Source: JAWKRB01 sp041389885 (GTDB lineage: Bacteria > Myxococcota_A > Polyangia > Polyangiales > Ga0077539). From it: a stretch of 64,000 nucleotides of DNA. The DNA lies in the NCBI GenBank assembly GCA_041389885.1, contig JAWKRB010000031.1, positions 1-64,000 on the forward strand. The letters are read 5' to 3'. Below, piece by piece: positions 25,929 to 33,545 of the stretch. The translations under genes were made by a program, and so were the position numbers. A model generated the notes under the pieces. The model was not told where the DNA came from. It saw only the letters and a list, made by a program, of their open reading frames with translations, and searched no databases. The first letter of the stretch is position 1. Each line of letters begins with the position of its first letter.

Positions 25929-27166
25929 CGGGTCTTCTCAAGCTGCTGCAGAATCACACCGATCCTCCGCCAGAGCGACAGGAATCTCGCCGCCTCGACG
26001 CGCAGTCCCTTGCGCGCCTCGGCCTCCTGGCCGAGCGCGTCGAGCTCGTCGAGGACGGCGACGAGGTCTCTGCGCGCGTCGTCGTCGAGGCGCCCGCGCA
26101 GCCTCGCCAGCACGCTGCGGACCGCCGTGGGCGGGCGCAGCCCCGCGGCGCGCAGGAGCCCGCGCTCCAGGTGCCGCCGCGCGTACAGCGCGGGGAACAA
26201 GAGGTTCGCGCGCTTCGCGCCGAAGATCGCCACGCGCTCGGTGACCCCGGCCACGGCCCCCACGGGCCCGCGCGGACCGTAGCGCTCGCTGGGGCGCCGC
26301 CCCCAGGTGAGCAGCGCCAGCGCCGCCGTCGCCGCGGCCGCCAGCAGCGCGGCGAAGGGGCGCATCACCGACGCTGAGCTCATCACCTCGCCGAGGGTGC
26401 GCAGCGAGTCGTTCAGGGTGTTCACCGCCTCGCGCTGGCGGGTGTGCGCGCGACCCCTTCCTCGCCACGCGCCGCGCGCCCGGGTGTCGGTGAACACCAG
26501 GGTCACCCGGGGCGACGGGCCCGCGGAGAGGAACTCCAGCAGGTTCCTCGCGAAGCGTCGGTTGCCGGGGAACTGCTGCATGGTGTTGATGAACAGGCTC
26601 GGGTCGCCGCCCACGACCAGCTTGCCGCGGCCGACCTGTCCCACGAGCACGAGGCCCTGCGAGGGGTCGCCGAAATCGACGATGGGCGTGAGCCGTGGGT
26701 GCGAGTACGCCACGGGGATGTTGGTGACCAGCGCCTCGACCCCCTCGGTGAGCGGGTGCGCCGCGCGGGGGTACGCGAGCAGGAGCTCTCGCATCGTGGG
26801 GTCGTGCGGGGTGCCGTGGGCCACGGGCGCGCGGCGAAACTGCAGCCAGTCGAGCAGCGCGCGCGACGACCCGAAATCGTCGAACCACGCGACGCGCCCG
26901 CCCTCCTCGACGAAGGCCGACACGTCGGCCACCCCGAGGCTCTCGGTGGGGTAGAGCACCAGGATCGCCTGACCGCGCTGAATCCGGTCCCAGTCGAGCA
27001 CGCGCACGGGCTGGAGCTCGATGTCGGCCTCGGCGGCGGCGCGCACGAGCTCCGAGCAGCCGTTCCACCCGCGGTTCTGCGGGTCATAGTCGGTCACCGA
27101 CCACGCCGTCGCGGGCGCGGCGAGGAGCGAGAGCGTGACGGCGGCGGCGCGGGCGGTAGGGAGCAT
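25925..27166 (-). CDS. DUF4350-like membrane protein
   Basis: Membrane protein of 413 residues. A signal peptide (AAAVTLSLLAAPATA) is followed by an extracytoplasmic class-I-glutamine-amidotransferase-like (DUF4350) domain: YDPQNRGWNGCSELVRAA, ILVLYPTESLGVADVSAFVEEGGRVAWFDDFG, and GRGKLVVGGDPSLFIN. One transmembrane helix (FAALLAAAATAALALLTWG) and a helical cytoplasmic tail with coiled-coil character follow. DUF4350 proteins typically sit beside MoxR genes. Its TGA overlaps the MoxR start (ATGA). ATG at 27166 was preferred for the signal peptide; a longer start at 27184 exists. Confidence 0.82.
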   Translation of the reverse strand: MLPTARAAAVTLSLLAAPATAWSVTDYDPQNRGWNGCSELVRAAAEADIELQPVRVLDWDRIQRGQAILVLYPTESLGVADVSAFVEEGGRVAWFDDFGSSRALLDWLQFRRAPVAHGTPHDPTMRELLLAYPRAAHPLTEGVEALVTNIPVAYSHPRLTPIVDFGDPSQGLVLVGQVGRGKLVVGGDPSLFINTMQQFPGNRRFARNLLEFLSAGPSPRVTLVFTDTRARGAWRGRGRAHTRQREAVNTLNDSLRTLGEVMSSASVMRPFAALLAAAATAALALLTWGRRPSERYGPRGPVGAVAGVTERVAIFGAKRANLLFPALYARRHLERGLLRAAGLRPPTAVRSVLARLRGRLDDDARRDLVAVLDELDALGQEAEARKGLRVEAARFLSLWRRIGVILQQLEKTR

Positions 27167-27228
27167 CGCGGCGAGGGCCCACACCCTACGACGAATCGCC
27201 GCGCGAGGCGCGCGACGCGATCGGTCCC

Positions 27229-27256
27229 TTGATCACGGTACCTCCGTTGCTATAGT
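27229..27256 (+). promoter_or_regulatory. Putative housekeeping-type promoter
   Basis: TTGATC at 27229-27234 and TATAGT at 27251-27256 with a 16-bp spacer, close to the sigma-70 consensus and unusual for its AT content in this GC-rich window. It points at the small gene starting at 27308 and is divergent from the DUF4350-MoxR operon. A start near 27263 would give a leader of about 45 nt. Confidence 0.5.
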
Positions 27257-27266
27257 CCTGTTGTTC

Positions 27267-27289
27267 AGACCGCGTGCTTCGCGCGGTCT
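27267..27289 (+). promoter_or_regulatory. 5' leader hairpin before a small-protein gene
   Basis: AGACCGCG (27267-27274) and CGCGGTCT (27282-27289) form a perfect 8-bp stem around a 7-nt loop in the predicted leader. The AGGAGG ribosome-binding site (27294-27299) begins five bases after the stem, so the hairpin could affect ribosome access or mRNA stability. Regulation is inference. Confidence 0.45.
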
Positions 27290-27307
27290 CCGCAGGAGGC
27301 GCGGGCC

Positions 27308-27478
27308 GTGCTCCCTCCCTACATCATCGACGAGATCCGACGACGGGAGCATGAGCAGCAGCGGCGGCATGAGCAGCCCCGCATCGAGCTCCCGCTCCCC
27401 CAACCCCCGCCGCCGGGGCACCGCCACAACCGCGACGACTCTGACAAAGACCGCGGCATCGTGATCATCGACCTCTGA
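27308..27478 (+). CDS. Small charged protein (56 aa)
   Basis: Short gene starting with GTG at 27308, eight bases after a perfect AGGAGG. The 56-residue product begins MLPPYIIDEIRRREHEQQRR (start read as Met), has a Pro-rich middle (LPLPQPPPP), a charged RDDSDKDRG stretch and a hydrophobic end IVIIDL. The design of an N-terminal amphipathic segment and a hydrophobic last six residues looks like a small membrane- or protein-binding adaptor. I believe similar short proteins occur in other myxobacteria but cannot confirm it here. It has its own promoter and a leader hairpin, and lies 47 bp before the rhodanese-domain gene. Confidence 0.7.
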   Translation: MLPPYIIDEIRRREHEQQRRHEQPRIELPLPQPPPPGHRHNRDDSDKDRGIVIIDL

Positions 27479-27525
27479 CGCGACCCATCGCGCGAGGGGC
27501 TGTCTCTGGTGCACCCTACGGGGCG

Positions 27526-28968
27526 ATGTCCGAGCCCTCGATCCCGCCCGACGCACTCAAGATCCCCATGAGCCTGCCCGTTGAGGAGCGCCTCCGTCGC
27601 TTCAACTGGCTCGAGACCTGGCACGTCGGCGCCGACGGCGTCGCGCGCGTGCCGCCCGAGTTCGTCGTCGAGCTGGGGCGCTCGGTGCTCATCGTCGACA
27701 CCCGCGACGCCGCGTCGCTCACGGGGCCGCTGGGGTACATCCCAGGGAGCGTCTGGGTGCCCATCGACGAGATCGATCAGGTGGCCTCGCGCGTCGCCCC
27801 CGACACCATGACGGTGATCGTCAGCCGCCGGGGCACCGAGGCCGGGGCCGCGGTCCAGCGCCTCAACGCCCTCGGAATGACCTGGGTCGCGGCGATGAAC
27901 GGAGGCGTCTGGGCCTGGCGCTCGCTGGGCTACGACACCCTGCGCAGCCCGGCGATCTTCGACACCCGCGGCAAGGTCTCCCTCGCCTCGCCCCCCGAGC
28001 CGCCCGCGGCGAGGGAGGTGCTCACCCAGGACGACATCGAGGCCCACGTCGGAGACCCCTCGGCGCTCCGCTGGCTCAAGCTCGCCGCGGTCATGCTGCG
28101 AGGAAAGACCTCGTGCGTCGACGGCCGCGATGACCACGGCGTCATCGGCTCGCCGGGGGGCGACGCGGGCGAGTTCGTGCTGGCCCTCGCGACCCTCGAG
28201 CGGCTGACCGGGAGGGAGTTCGAAGAGCCTGCGGTGCAGGCGATTCTGCGCGCATGGACCGACGCGTTCGGGTCGTTCTACATGCACACCGACGTCGGCG
28301 CGTACCGCGCGTTCATGGCCTCGATGGCCGACGACCCGAGGCTCCGCGACGCGGTGGGCGCGCTCGATCACCCCGGCGCCTGGCGGCGCTTCATGAGGGC
28401 GCCGCCTCCGGCGCTGCGCGGGGCCGTCCTCGAGCACCTCGTGCTGCCTGCGAACGTCGGCTGCGGCCACCTGCGGCTGCTGCTCCAGAACCCCGAGCGC
28501 TACGGCGCGCGCACGGCGCTCGCCGAGATGGTCCTGCGGGCCTTTCACAGCCTGCGGTGGGACGAGGCGATGGAGCCCGAGTACGTGGTCCTCGGCGGCG
28601 GGCACCGCGAGGGCGCCGTGGTCCTCGTCGAGCTCGAGGGCGCGCTGGAGCCCTTCACGCACGTCCCGCTCATCTCGCCCGCGACCGGGGGCGTGCAGTT
28701 CTTCGTGGGGCACCCCCAGGTGCTCGGCGCGCAGCGGCGCATGGCGGCGGGCTTCTTGTCGCAGAGCCCCTACGTGCGCGTGAGCCCCGCCGAGAAGCAG
28801 GCGCTGCTCGGCGCCGTCGGCGTGCTCGGCGAGCGTCAGCTCGGGGCGACCCTCGAGCGCCTCGCGCCGGGGCTCCCGGTCTTCGAGGTGCGCTTCCGCG
28901 TCGACCGGAGCTTCTCGGTGCGCACCGTCGCGCCGCCCGACCCGTCGCCGATCATGGGATCCCGATGA
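27526..28968 (+). CDS. Rhodanese-fold protein lacking catalytic Cys, with unknown C-terminal domain
   Basis: Cytoplasmic protein of 480 residues. Residues ~45-135 form a rhodanese-like domain: SVLIVDTRDAASLTGPLGYIPG and then the active-site loop VIVSRRGTEAG, where Ser100 takes the place of the sulfur-carrying Cys, so sulfurtransferase activity is not expected. The remaining ~340 residues are not recognised; they include CVDGRDDHGVIGSPGGDAGEF, a segment with VGCGHLRLLLQNPERYG, and EYVVLGGGHREGAVVLVEL. The DGRDDHGVIGSPGGDAGE block with VGCGH resembles metal-binding residues of an enzyme. Its 3' end overlaps queE, which is convergent, by 17 bp. Confidence 0.78.
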   Translation: MSEPSIPPDALKIPMSLPVEERLRRFNWLETWHVGADGVARVPPEFVVELGRSVLIVDTRDAASLTGPLGYIPGSVWVPIDEIDQVASRVAPDTMTVIVSRRGTEAGAAVQRLNALGMTWVAAMNGGVWAWRSLGYDTLRSPAIFDTRGKVSLASPPEPPAAREVLTQDDIEAHVGDPSALRWLKLAAVMLRGKTSCVDGRDDHGVIGSPGGDAGEFVLALATLERLTGREFEEPAVQAILRAWTDAFGSFYMHTDVGAYRAFMASMADDPRLRDAVGALDHPGAWRRFMRAPPPALRGAVLEHLVLPANVGCGHLRLLLQNPERYGARTALAEMVLRAFHSLRWDEAMEPEYVVLGGGHREGAVVLVELEGALEPFTHVPLISPATGGVQFFVGHPQVLGAQRRMAAGFLSQSPYVRVSPAEKQALLGAVGVLGERQLGATLERLAPGLPVFEVRFRVDRSFSVRTVAPPDPSPIMGSR

Positions 28969-29596
28969 GCTTGTGCGCCTGCACGCTCATGCGCCACGCC
29001 GGGTGCGCCATGCAGTAGCGCGCCACGGCTTCGGTGTGCGCGGCGCGGTCGGGCCCGTCCATGGGCTGCAAGAAGCGGTGGGTGAAGCGCGCGCCGTCGA
29101 AGCGCTCGGGGAGGCACTCGCGCTGCGGGTACACCAGCTTGAGCTCGTCGCCCTCGTCGACGACGAGCGCGCCGCCGTCCTTGGGGCTCACGCAGACCCA
29201 GTCGACGCCGGGGGGCACGCGCAGCGTGCCGTTGGTCTCGATCGCGACCTCGAAGCCGCGTCGCTTGAGCGCGGCGGTGAGGGGCGCGTCGAGCTGCAGC
29301 AGGGGCTCGCCGCCGGTGCACACGACGAAGGGTCGGCCACCCCCCTCGGCGGGCCAGCGCGAGGCCACGGCGTCGGCGAGCGCGTCGGCGGAGTCGAAGC
29401 GCCCGCCGCCCTCGCCGTCGGTGCCGACGAAGTCGGTGTCGCACCATCGCGCGCAGCCCCCTGCGCCCCGCGCGCGGTCGGCGTCGCGACCGCTCCAGAG
29501 GTTGCAGCCGGTGAAGCGGCAGAACACCGCCGCGCGACCGGCGTGAAAGCCCTCGCCCTGGAGGGTGAGAAAGATCTCCTTGACCGCGTATGCCAT
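28952..29596 (-). CDS. queE: 7-carboxy-7-deazaguanine synthase QueE
   Basis: Radical SAM enzyme of the queuosine/7-deazaguanine pathway; converts 6-carboxytetrahydropterin to 7-carboxy-7-deazaguanine. The protein has 214 residues. Start MAYAVKEIFLTLQGEG and FCRFTGCNLWSGRD are family signatures; the cluster-binding Cys are likely Cys31, Cys48 and Cys52 (GCARWCDTDFVGTDG). PFVVCTGGEPLLQ is the SAM-binding motif, and ETNGT and VSPKDGG follow. No queC, queD or queF lies nearby and I saw no preQ1-type leader. The reading frame overlaps the 3' end of the rhodanese-like gene by 17 bp. Confidence 0.95.
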   Translation of the reverse strand: MAYAVKEIFLTLQGEGFHAGRAAVFCRFTGCNLWSGRDADRARGAGGCARWCDTDFVGTDGEGGGRFDSADALADAVASRWPAEGGGRPFVVCTGGEPLLQLDAPLTAALKRRGFEVAIETNGTLRVPPGVDWVCVSPKDGGALVVDEGDELKLVYPQRECLPERFDGARFTHRFLQPMDGPDRAAHTEAVARYCMAHPAWRMSVQAHKLIGIP

Positions 29597-29663
29597 CGGG
29601 GCACCGTTGCTACCACGCCCCGCGGCCCTTGACGGCGCCGCGGGGAGCGGGGCGAATGCGGGC

Positions 29664-30212
29664 ATGAACAACCAGACTCCGGGGTCGGCGCCCAAGAGCG
29701 GCGGGTGGAAGACCGTGGCCATCGGGTGCGTCGGCGCCATGGCCCTCACCTGCCTCGCCGGCGTCGGCGCGGCGTGGTTCGTCGGCGACAAGGTGAAGAA
29801 CTTCTTCGTGGGCACGGTCGTCGCGCGGGTCGAGGCGCCTGGCAACGGCCCCTTCGCGCTGCCGGCGGTCACGCCGGGCCCGGAGGGCAAGGTGTCGCTG
29901 TGGATCGACATGAACGTCACGCAGAACGCGGGACCGCTCACGGGCACCGTCGAGGTCACGTCGAACGGGCGCGCGGTCGCGACCTACGCGCTGGTCTTTC
30001 AGGGGCGCGGCACCGGGTGCTTCAACCCGACGGTGGGCAGCGGCAGCTCGATGTGCGTGAACTTCGCCGAGGTGGGCCACACGCTGCGCGGGAGGGTCTT
30101 TCTCTTCGACCTCCCGGGCTCGGCGCGGGGCACCTCCGTCGTCGTTCGCGGATCGCTGCTCTCGCCGCCAGGGACCACCGTGAACCGCGCCGAGTTTCAG
30201 CTACGAAAGTAG
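29664..30212 (+). CDS. Single-pass membrane protein, unknown
   Basis: Protein of 182 residues with one N-terminal membrane helix (TVAIGCVGAMALTCLAGVGAAWFVG), leaving a mostly extracytoplasmic domain. That domain is beta-rich (RVEAPGNGPFALPAV, KVSLWIDMNVTQNAG, TGTVEVTSNGRAVATYALVF) and has two Cys (GTGCFN, SSMCVNF) that may pair. No family is recognised. ATG at 29664 gives a short polar n-region before the helix. It is divergent from queE with 67 bp between the starts. Confidence 0.7.
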   Translation: MNNQTPGSAPKSGGWKTVAIGCVGAMALTCLAGVGAAWFVGDKVKNFFVGTVVARVEAPGNGPFALPAVTPGPEGKVSLWIDMNVTQNAGPLTGTVEVTSNGRAVATYALVFQGRGTGCFNPTVGSGSSMCVNFAEVGHTLRGRVFLFDLPGSARGTSVVVRGSLLSPPGTTVNRAEFQLRK

Positions 30213-30334
30213 GGAGTTCGCGGGCTTGACCGCAGGCGCGTTCGTGCTTCTGATGAGACGTGCGGGCGGGGGGCTGCTGCGTCACGCGAACCGTTCGCGG
30301 GGTGAGAAATTGCGGCGCGCTCGCGGAGGAAGCC

Positions 30335-31051
30335 ATGGGCGCCTACGAACTCGATCCGTCTCAAGAATCGATCGCGGAGCTGCGGGTCGCGCTAGGGCTT
30401 CAGGAGGCGATGCGGTTGATGGCCCTGGCCGACATCCGAGCGCCGCTGACCGACCTGTGCCTCTCCGCGAGCGTCGCGGAGCGCCTGGCGGACCAGCACA
30501 CCGACCCCAAGCTGCGCGCGATGATCCGAGACATTCACGACGGTGCGAACCGCGCGTTGTCGCTCCTGGGCGCGCTGGGCGATGAGACCGGCCCCGCGGT
30601 CGACCTCCGCGTCACCGACGTGCACGAGCTCGTCAACCTCAGCCTGCGGGCGGTCGAGGGGCTGGTGCGGCTGCGGGGGCTTCGCGTCGAGGTCGCCCTG
30701 AGCGGGGACGCCGCGAGGGCCCTCTGCGACCGGCTGCGCACGCTGCGCGCGCTCGTCGCGGTGCTCTCCAGCGCCGCGCGTCGGAGCCCGCCCGAGGGGC
30801 GCCTGCGCGTCGAGGGCGCCGTGCGCGGGTCGGCGTACCACCTCGCGGTGCTCGACGACGGCGAGCCGCTCTCCCCCGAGGAGGTCGAGGCGATGCTCTC
30901 CCCCGTGCTCGTCCGCGACGCCGCGGTCAGCGTGCGAGACCTCGGGCGCGCGCACAAATCGTTGATCCTTCAGGGCGGCGACCTCGCGGTCCGTCCGCGG
31001 GGCGAGGGGATGGCGTTCGAGGTCACGCTCCCGATGCCCGGCGCGCGCTGA
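30335..31051 (+). CDS. Degenerate histidine-kinase-like protein
   Basis: Cytoplasmic protein of 238 residues arranged like a histidine kinase core. The dimerisation helices would begin at MRLMALADIRAPLTDL, where the phospho-accepting His of the usual H-E-x-R-x-P-L motif is Asp33-Ile34-Arg35. The ATPase part has LSSAARRSPPEG in place of the N-box Asn, keeps a G1-like LDDGEPLSPEE, and ends with GGDLAVRPRGEGMAFEVTLPM as in normal kinases. Without His and the N-box Asn, phosphotransfer is unlikely; it may bind a partner kinase or regulator. RBS GAGGAAG precedes ATG 30335. It lies 138 bp upstream of the VWA gene. Confidence 0.72.
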   Translation: MGAYELDPSQESIAELRVALGLQEAMRLMALADIRAPLTDLCLSASVAERLADQHTDPKLRAMIRDIHDGANRALSLLGALGDETGPAVDLRVTDVHELVNLSLRAVEGLVRLRGLRVEVALSGDAARALCDRLRTLRALVAVLSSAARRSPPEGRLRVEGAVRGSAYHLAVLDDGEPLSPEEVEAMLSPVLVRDAAVSVRDLGRAHKSLILQGGDLAVRPRGEGMAFEVTLPMPGAR

Positions 31052-31188
31052 GAGAAAATCTCCCAGGCGAGAACTTTCGCGTCGGGCGCGCGTCGGAGGG
31101 TGCACCGGCGGACACCCAGCACGCGCCGCGCCCTCTGCCTGGGCGCCGACGCCGCGCTGCGCGCTCGCCCCGAGGAGGCACACCCCCG

Positions 31189-32685
31189 ATGCTCAAGCCC
31201 CTGCGCGCCCTGCTCACCGACCGCCGCCGAGCCCGAAGCCTGGCGGTGGCCTCTGTCACCCTCGCCGCCGCCGGCATCGTGCTGGTCCGCGCGCCGAAGC
31301 CCTCGCACGGAGGGCCCCGGAGCTCGCTCCTCGCGCCCGAGGTCGCCCCGCCCCAGACCTCGCCGAGCGCCTCGCGCGCGCCGAGCGTGGCCTTCTCGAC
31401 GGCCGCGCTCCACGGGCGGGTCGCGATGGCGCAGGGCGCGGTGTCCCCCGGCGGGGTCAGCCACGTCTACGCCGAGATCCGCGTCGAGGCCGACGCGGCG
31501 GGCGACCGCGAGGTGCAGCGCCCCGTCGCGATGGCGCTGGTGCTCGACATCTCGGGCTCCATGAGCGGCGAGAAGATCGAGCAGGCGCGCGGCAGCGTGC
31601 TCTCGCTCGTCGACCAGATGCGCGACGACGACCGCATCGCCCTGGTGACCTACAGCGACACCGCGCGCATCGTGCAGCCCCTGGCCCGCGTCGCCGACGT
31701 GAGACAGCGGCTCCACGCGGTGGTGCCGGCCATCGGCATCGAGGGCGGCACGAACATCCCCGCGGGGCTCGCCGCGGGCGCGGGCGCCCTCGAGTCGGTG
31801 CCCTCGTCGTTCGCGCGGCGCATCGTGCTCGTGAGCGACGGGCAAGACACCTCTGGGCAGCCCCTCGATCGCACGGCGTCGCGGGTGCGCGAGCGCGCCG
31901 AGCAGGGCGTCACGCTCTCGGCCCTCGGCGTCGGCGCGGACTACGACGAGCGCTTCATGTCGCGCGTGGCCGACGCGGGTCGGGGCAACTACGAGTTCCT
32001 TCGGCAGGGGTCGCAGCTGAGGGCGTTTCTGACCCGCGAGCTCAACGAGGCCACGCGCACCACCGTCGACAACGCCCGCGTCGCGGTTCGCCTGCCCGCG
32101 GGGTGGTCGCTCGCGCGCGGCTACGGCGCCGAGGTGCGCAGCGACGGCCGCGAGCTCACCGTGCCCCTCGGGTCGATGTACGCCGGCGAGGCGAGGCGCC
32201 TCGTGCTCGACCTGCTGGTGAACCCGACCGTCGCCCAGGGCGTGCACGGTCTGGGCAGCGCGGGCGCCCTCCACGCGCGCCTGGACTACGACGACCTGCG
32301 CACGAGCGCGCCCGTCACCCGAGAGGTCGGCCAGCTGGCCATGGCCGTCGCGCCCAGCGCCCTCGACGCGAACGCCTCGCGCGACCCCGCGGTCTTCGCC
32401 GAGGCCGAGGGGACCGTGATCGCCGCCCGGCAGGCCGAGGCCGTCGTCGCCTGGCGCAGCGGCGACCGCGCGCAGGCCGCGGCGATCGCGCAGCAGAACC
32501 TCACCACGCTCCGGGCGCTGCAGGCCGCGGCGCCGACGCCGACGAGGGCCGCGCAGATCAGCGCGTACAGCCGCGACCGCAGCGCCTTCGAGGACATGTC
32601 CGCCGCGAGCGAAGAGGGCAGGGCGTACGGCCTGCGCAGCAACGCGATCCACCGCCGGGCGCTCCGCAGCGCGACGGCGTACTGA
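31189..32685 (+). CDS. Exported VWA-domain protein
   Basis: Protein of 498 residues with an N-terminal membrane anchor or signal (SLAVASVTLAAAGIVLV) and a von Willebrand A domain from about residue 105. The MIDAS motif is LVLDISGSMSGEKIEQA; the Thr and Asp metal ligands likely lie in GGTNIPAGLAA and IVLVSDGQDTSG. The C-terminal half holds a beta-sandwich segment (TTVDNARVAVRLPAGWSLA) and a helical tail with QAEAVVAWRSGDRAQAAAIAQQ. The domain order (VWA then beta-sandwich, then helical) resembles YfbK/VIT-VWA family proteins. Strong RBS GAGGAGG before ATG 31189. It is followed after 15 bp by a membrane-protein gene. Confidence 0.83.
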   Translation: MLKPLRALLTDRRRARSLAVASVTLAAAGIVLVRAPKPSHGGPRSSLLAPEVAPPQTSPSASRAPSVAFSTAALHGRVAMAQGAVSPGGVSHVYAEIRVEADAAGDREVQRPVAMALVLDISGSMSGEKIEQARGSVLSLVDQMRDDDRIALVTYSDTARIVQPLARVADVRQRLHAVVPAIGIEGGTNIPAGLAAGAGALESVPSSFARRIVLVSDGQDTSGQPLDRTASRVRERAEQGVTLSALGVGADYDERFMSRVADAGRGNYEFLRQGSQLRAFLTRELNEATRTTVDNARVAVRLPAGWSLARGYGAEVRSDGRELTVPLGSMYAGEARRLVLDLLVNPTVAQGVHGLGSAGALHARLDYDDLRTSAPVTREVGQLAMAVAPSALDANASRDPAVFAEAEGTVIAARQAEAVVAWRSGDRAQAAAIAQQNLTTLRALQAAAPTPTRAAQISAYSRDRSAFEDMSAASEEGRAYGLRSNAIHRRALRSATAY

Positions 32686-32700
32686 GGGGAGGGCCTGGAG

Positions 32701-33545
32701 ATGAACCTCGTCCTTCGCACGCTCCTGCTCGGCGCGGCGCTGCTGTCGGCGCCGCACCTCCTCACGCTGTCGGCGCCCTGGGCGGCGGCCGCGGCCATCG
32801 CGATCGGCGTGCTCGCCGCGTGGTCCATCGAGGAGCGCGTGAGCGCCCTGGTGGTCAGCGCGGGCGCGGTCGCGGCGCTCGCCTGGGTCTCGCTGCTCGC
32901 CGTCGACGAGAGCCTGGCGGGCGGCGCCTTTCTCGCCGTCGCGTCGTCGCCCCGGGCGCTCCGGGTGAGCCCCGCGAGGCTTCGCGCGGCGGGCGCGGCG
33001 CTCGCGCTCGTCGGCGGCGCGCTCGGCGCCTTCGTGGCCGCGCGGTACGCCGCCGACGGGTCGCTCGCGGTGCGGGCGGCGTGCCTCGTCGTGAGCGGGG
33101 TCCTCGCGTCGACGGTCGCGCTGGTGCCCGCCGACGAGCCCCTCGCGAGCGAGCTCGAGGCGGTCGCGCTGCAGACGGGGGGCGACGTGTCGGCGACGCT
33201 CTCCCGCGCGGCGGCGCTGCGCCGCAGGGTCGCGGGCAGCGAGGCGCTGGAGCAGCTCTCGCCCGAGACCCGCGCGCGCGTCGAGGCGGGGTGGGACTCC
33301 CTCGCGCACACCGCGTCGCGCCGCGCGGCGCTCGGCCCCGAGCTCGCCGCGGGCGCCGCGATCATCGACGCGCGCATCGCCTCGCACGTCGACGTGCTGG
33401 AGCGCGTCCACGCCGCCGCCGCCGAGCGCGTCGCGCGCACCCTGGGCCTCGAGACCCAGGGGATTCACGGCGCGAGCCTGAGCGCGAGGGCCTCGAGGCC
33501 GAGGTCCGCGCGCTCGCCGAGATCACCGACGGCGCGAGCGCCTGA
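32701..33545 (+). CDS. Membrane protein with a frameshift near its end
   Basis: Product of about 281 residues once a frameshift is allowed for. Seven or eight N-terminal hydrophobic segments (LLLGAALLSAPHLLTLSAPW, AAAAIAIGVLAAW, GAVAALAWVSLLAV, ALALVGGALGAFVAARYA) are followed by a soluble helical tail (VDVLERVHAAAAERVARTLGLET). In the present sequence the frame leaves the tail after TQG at a run of four G (33459-33462) and would read antisense into the TonB-like gene. One extra G restores SRREPEREGLEAEVRALAEI and a stop at 33543-33545, giving a length divisible by three. It is 15 bp downstream of the VWA gene and probably co-transcribed. Confidence 0.72.

Noticed and set aside
29596..29663. 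preQ1-type riboswitch before queE
   Set aside because: The short gap to the divergent gene lacks a recognisable aptamer pattern.
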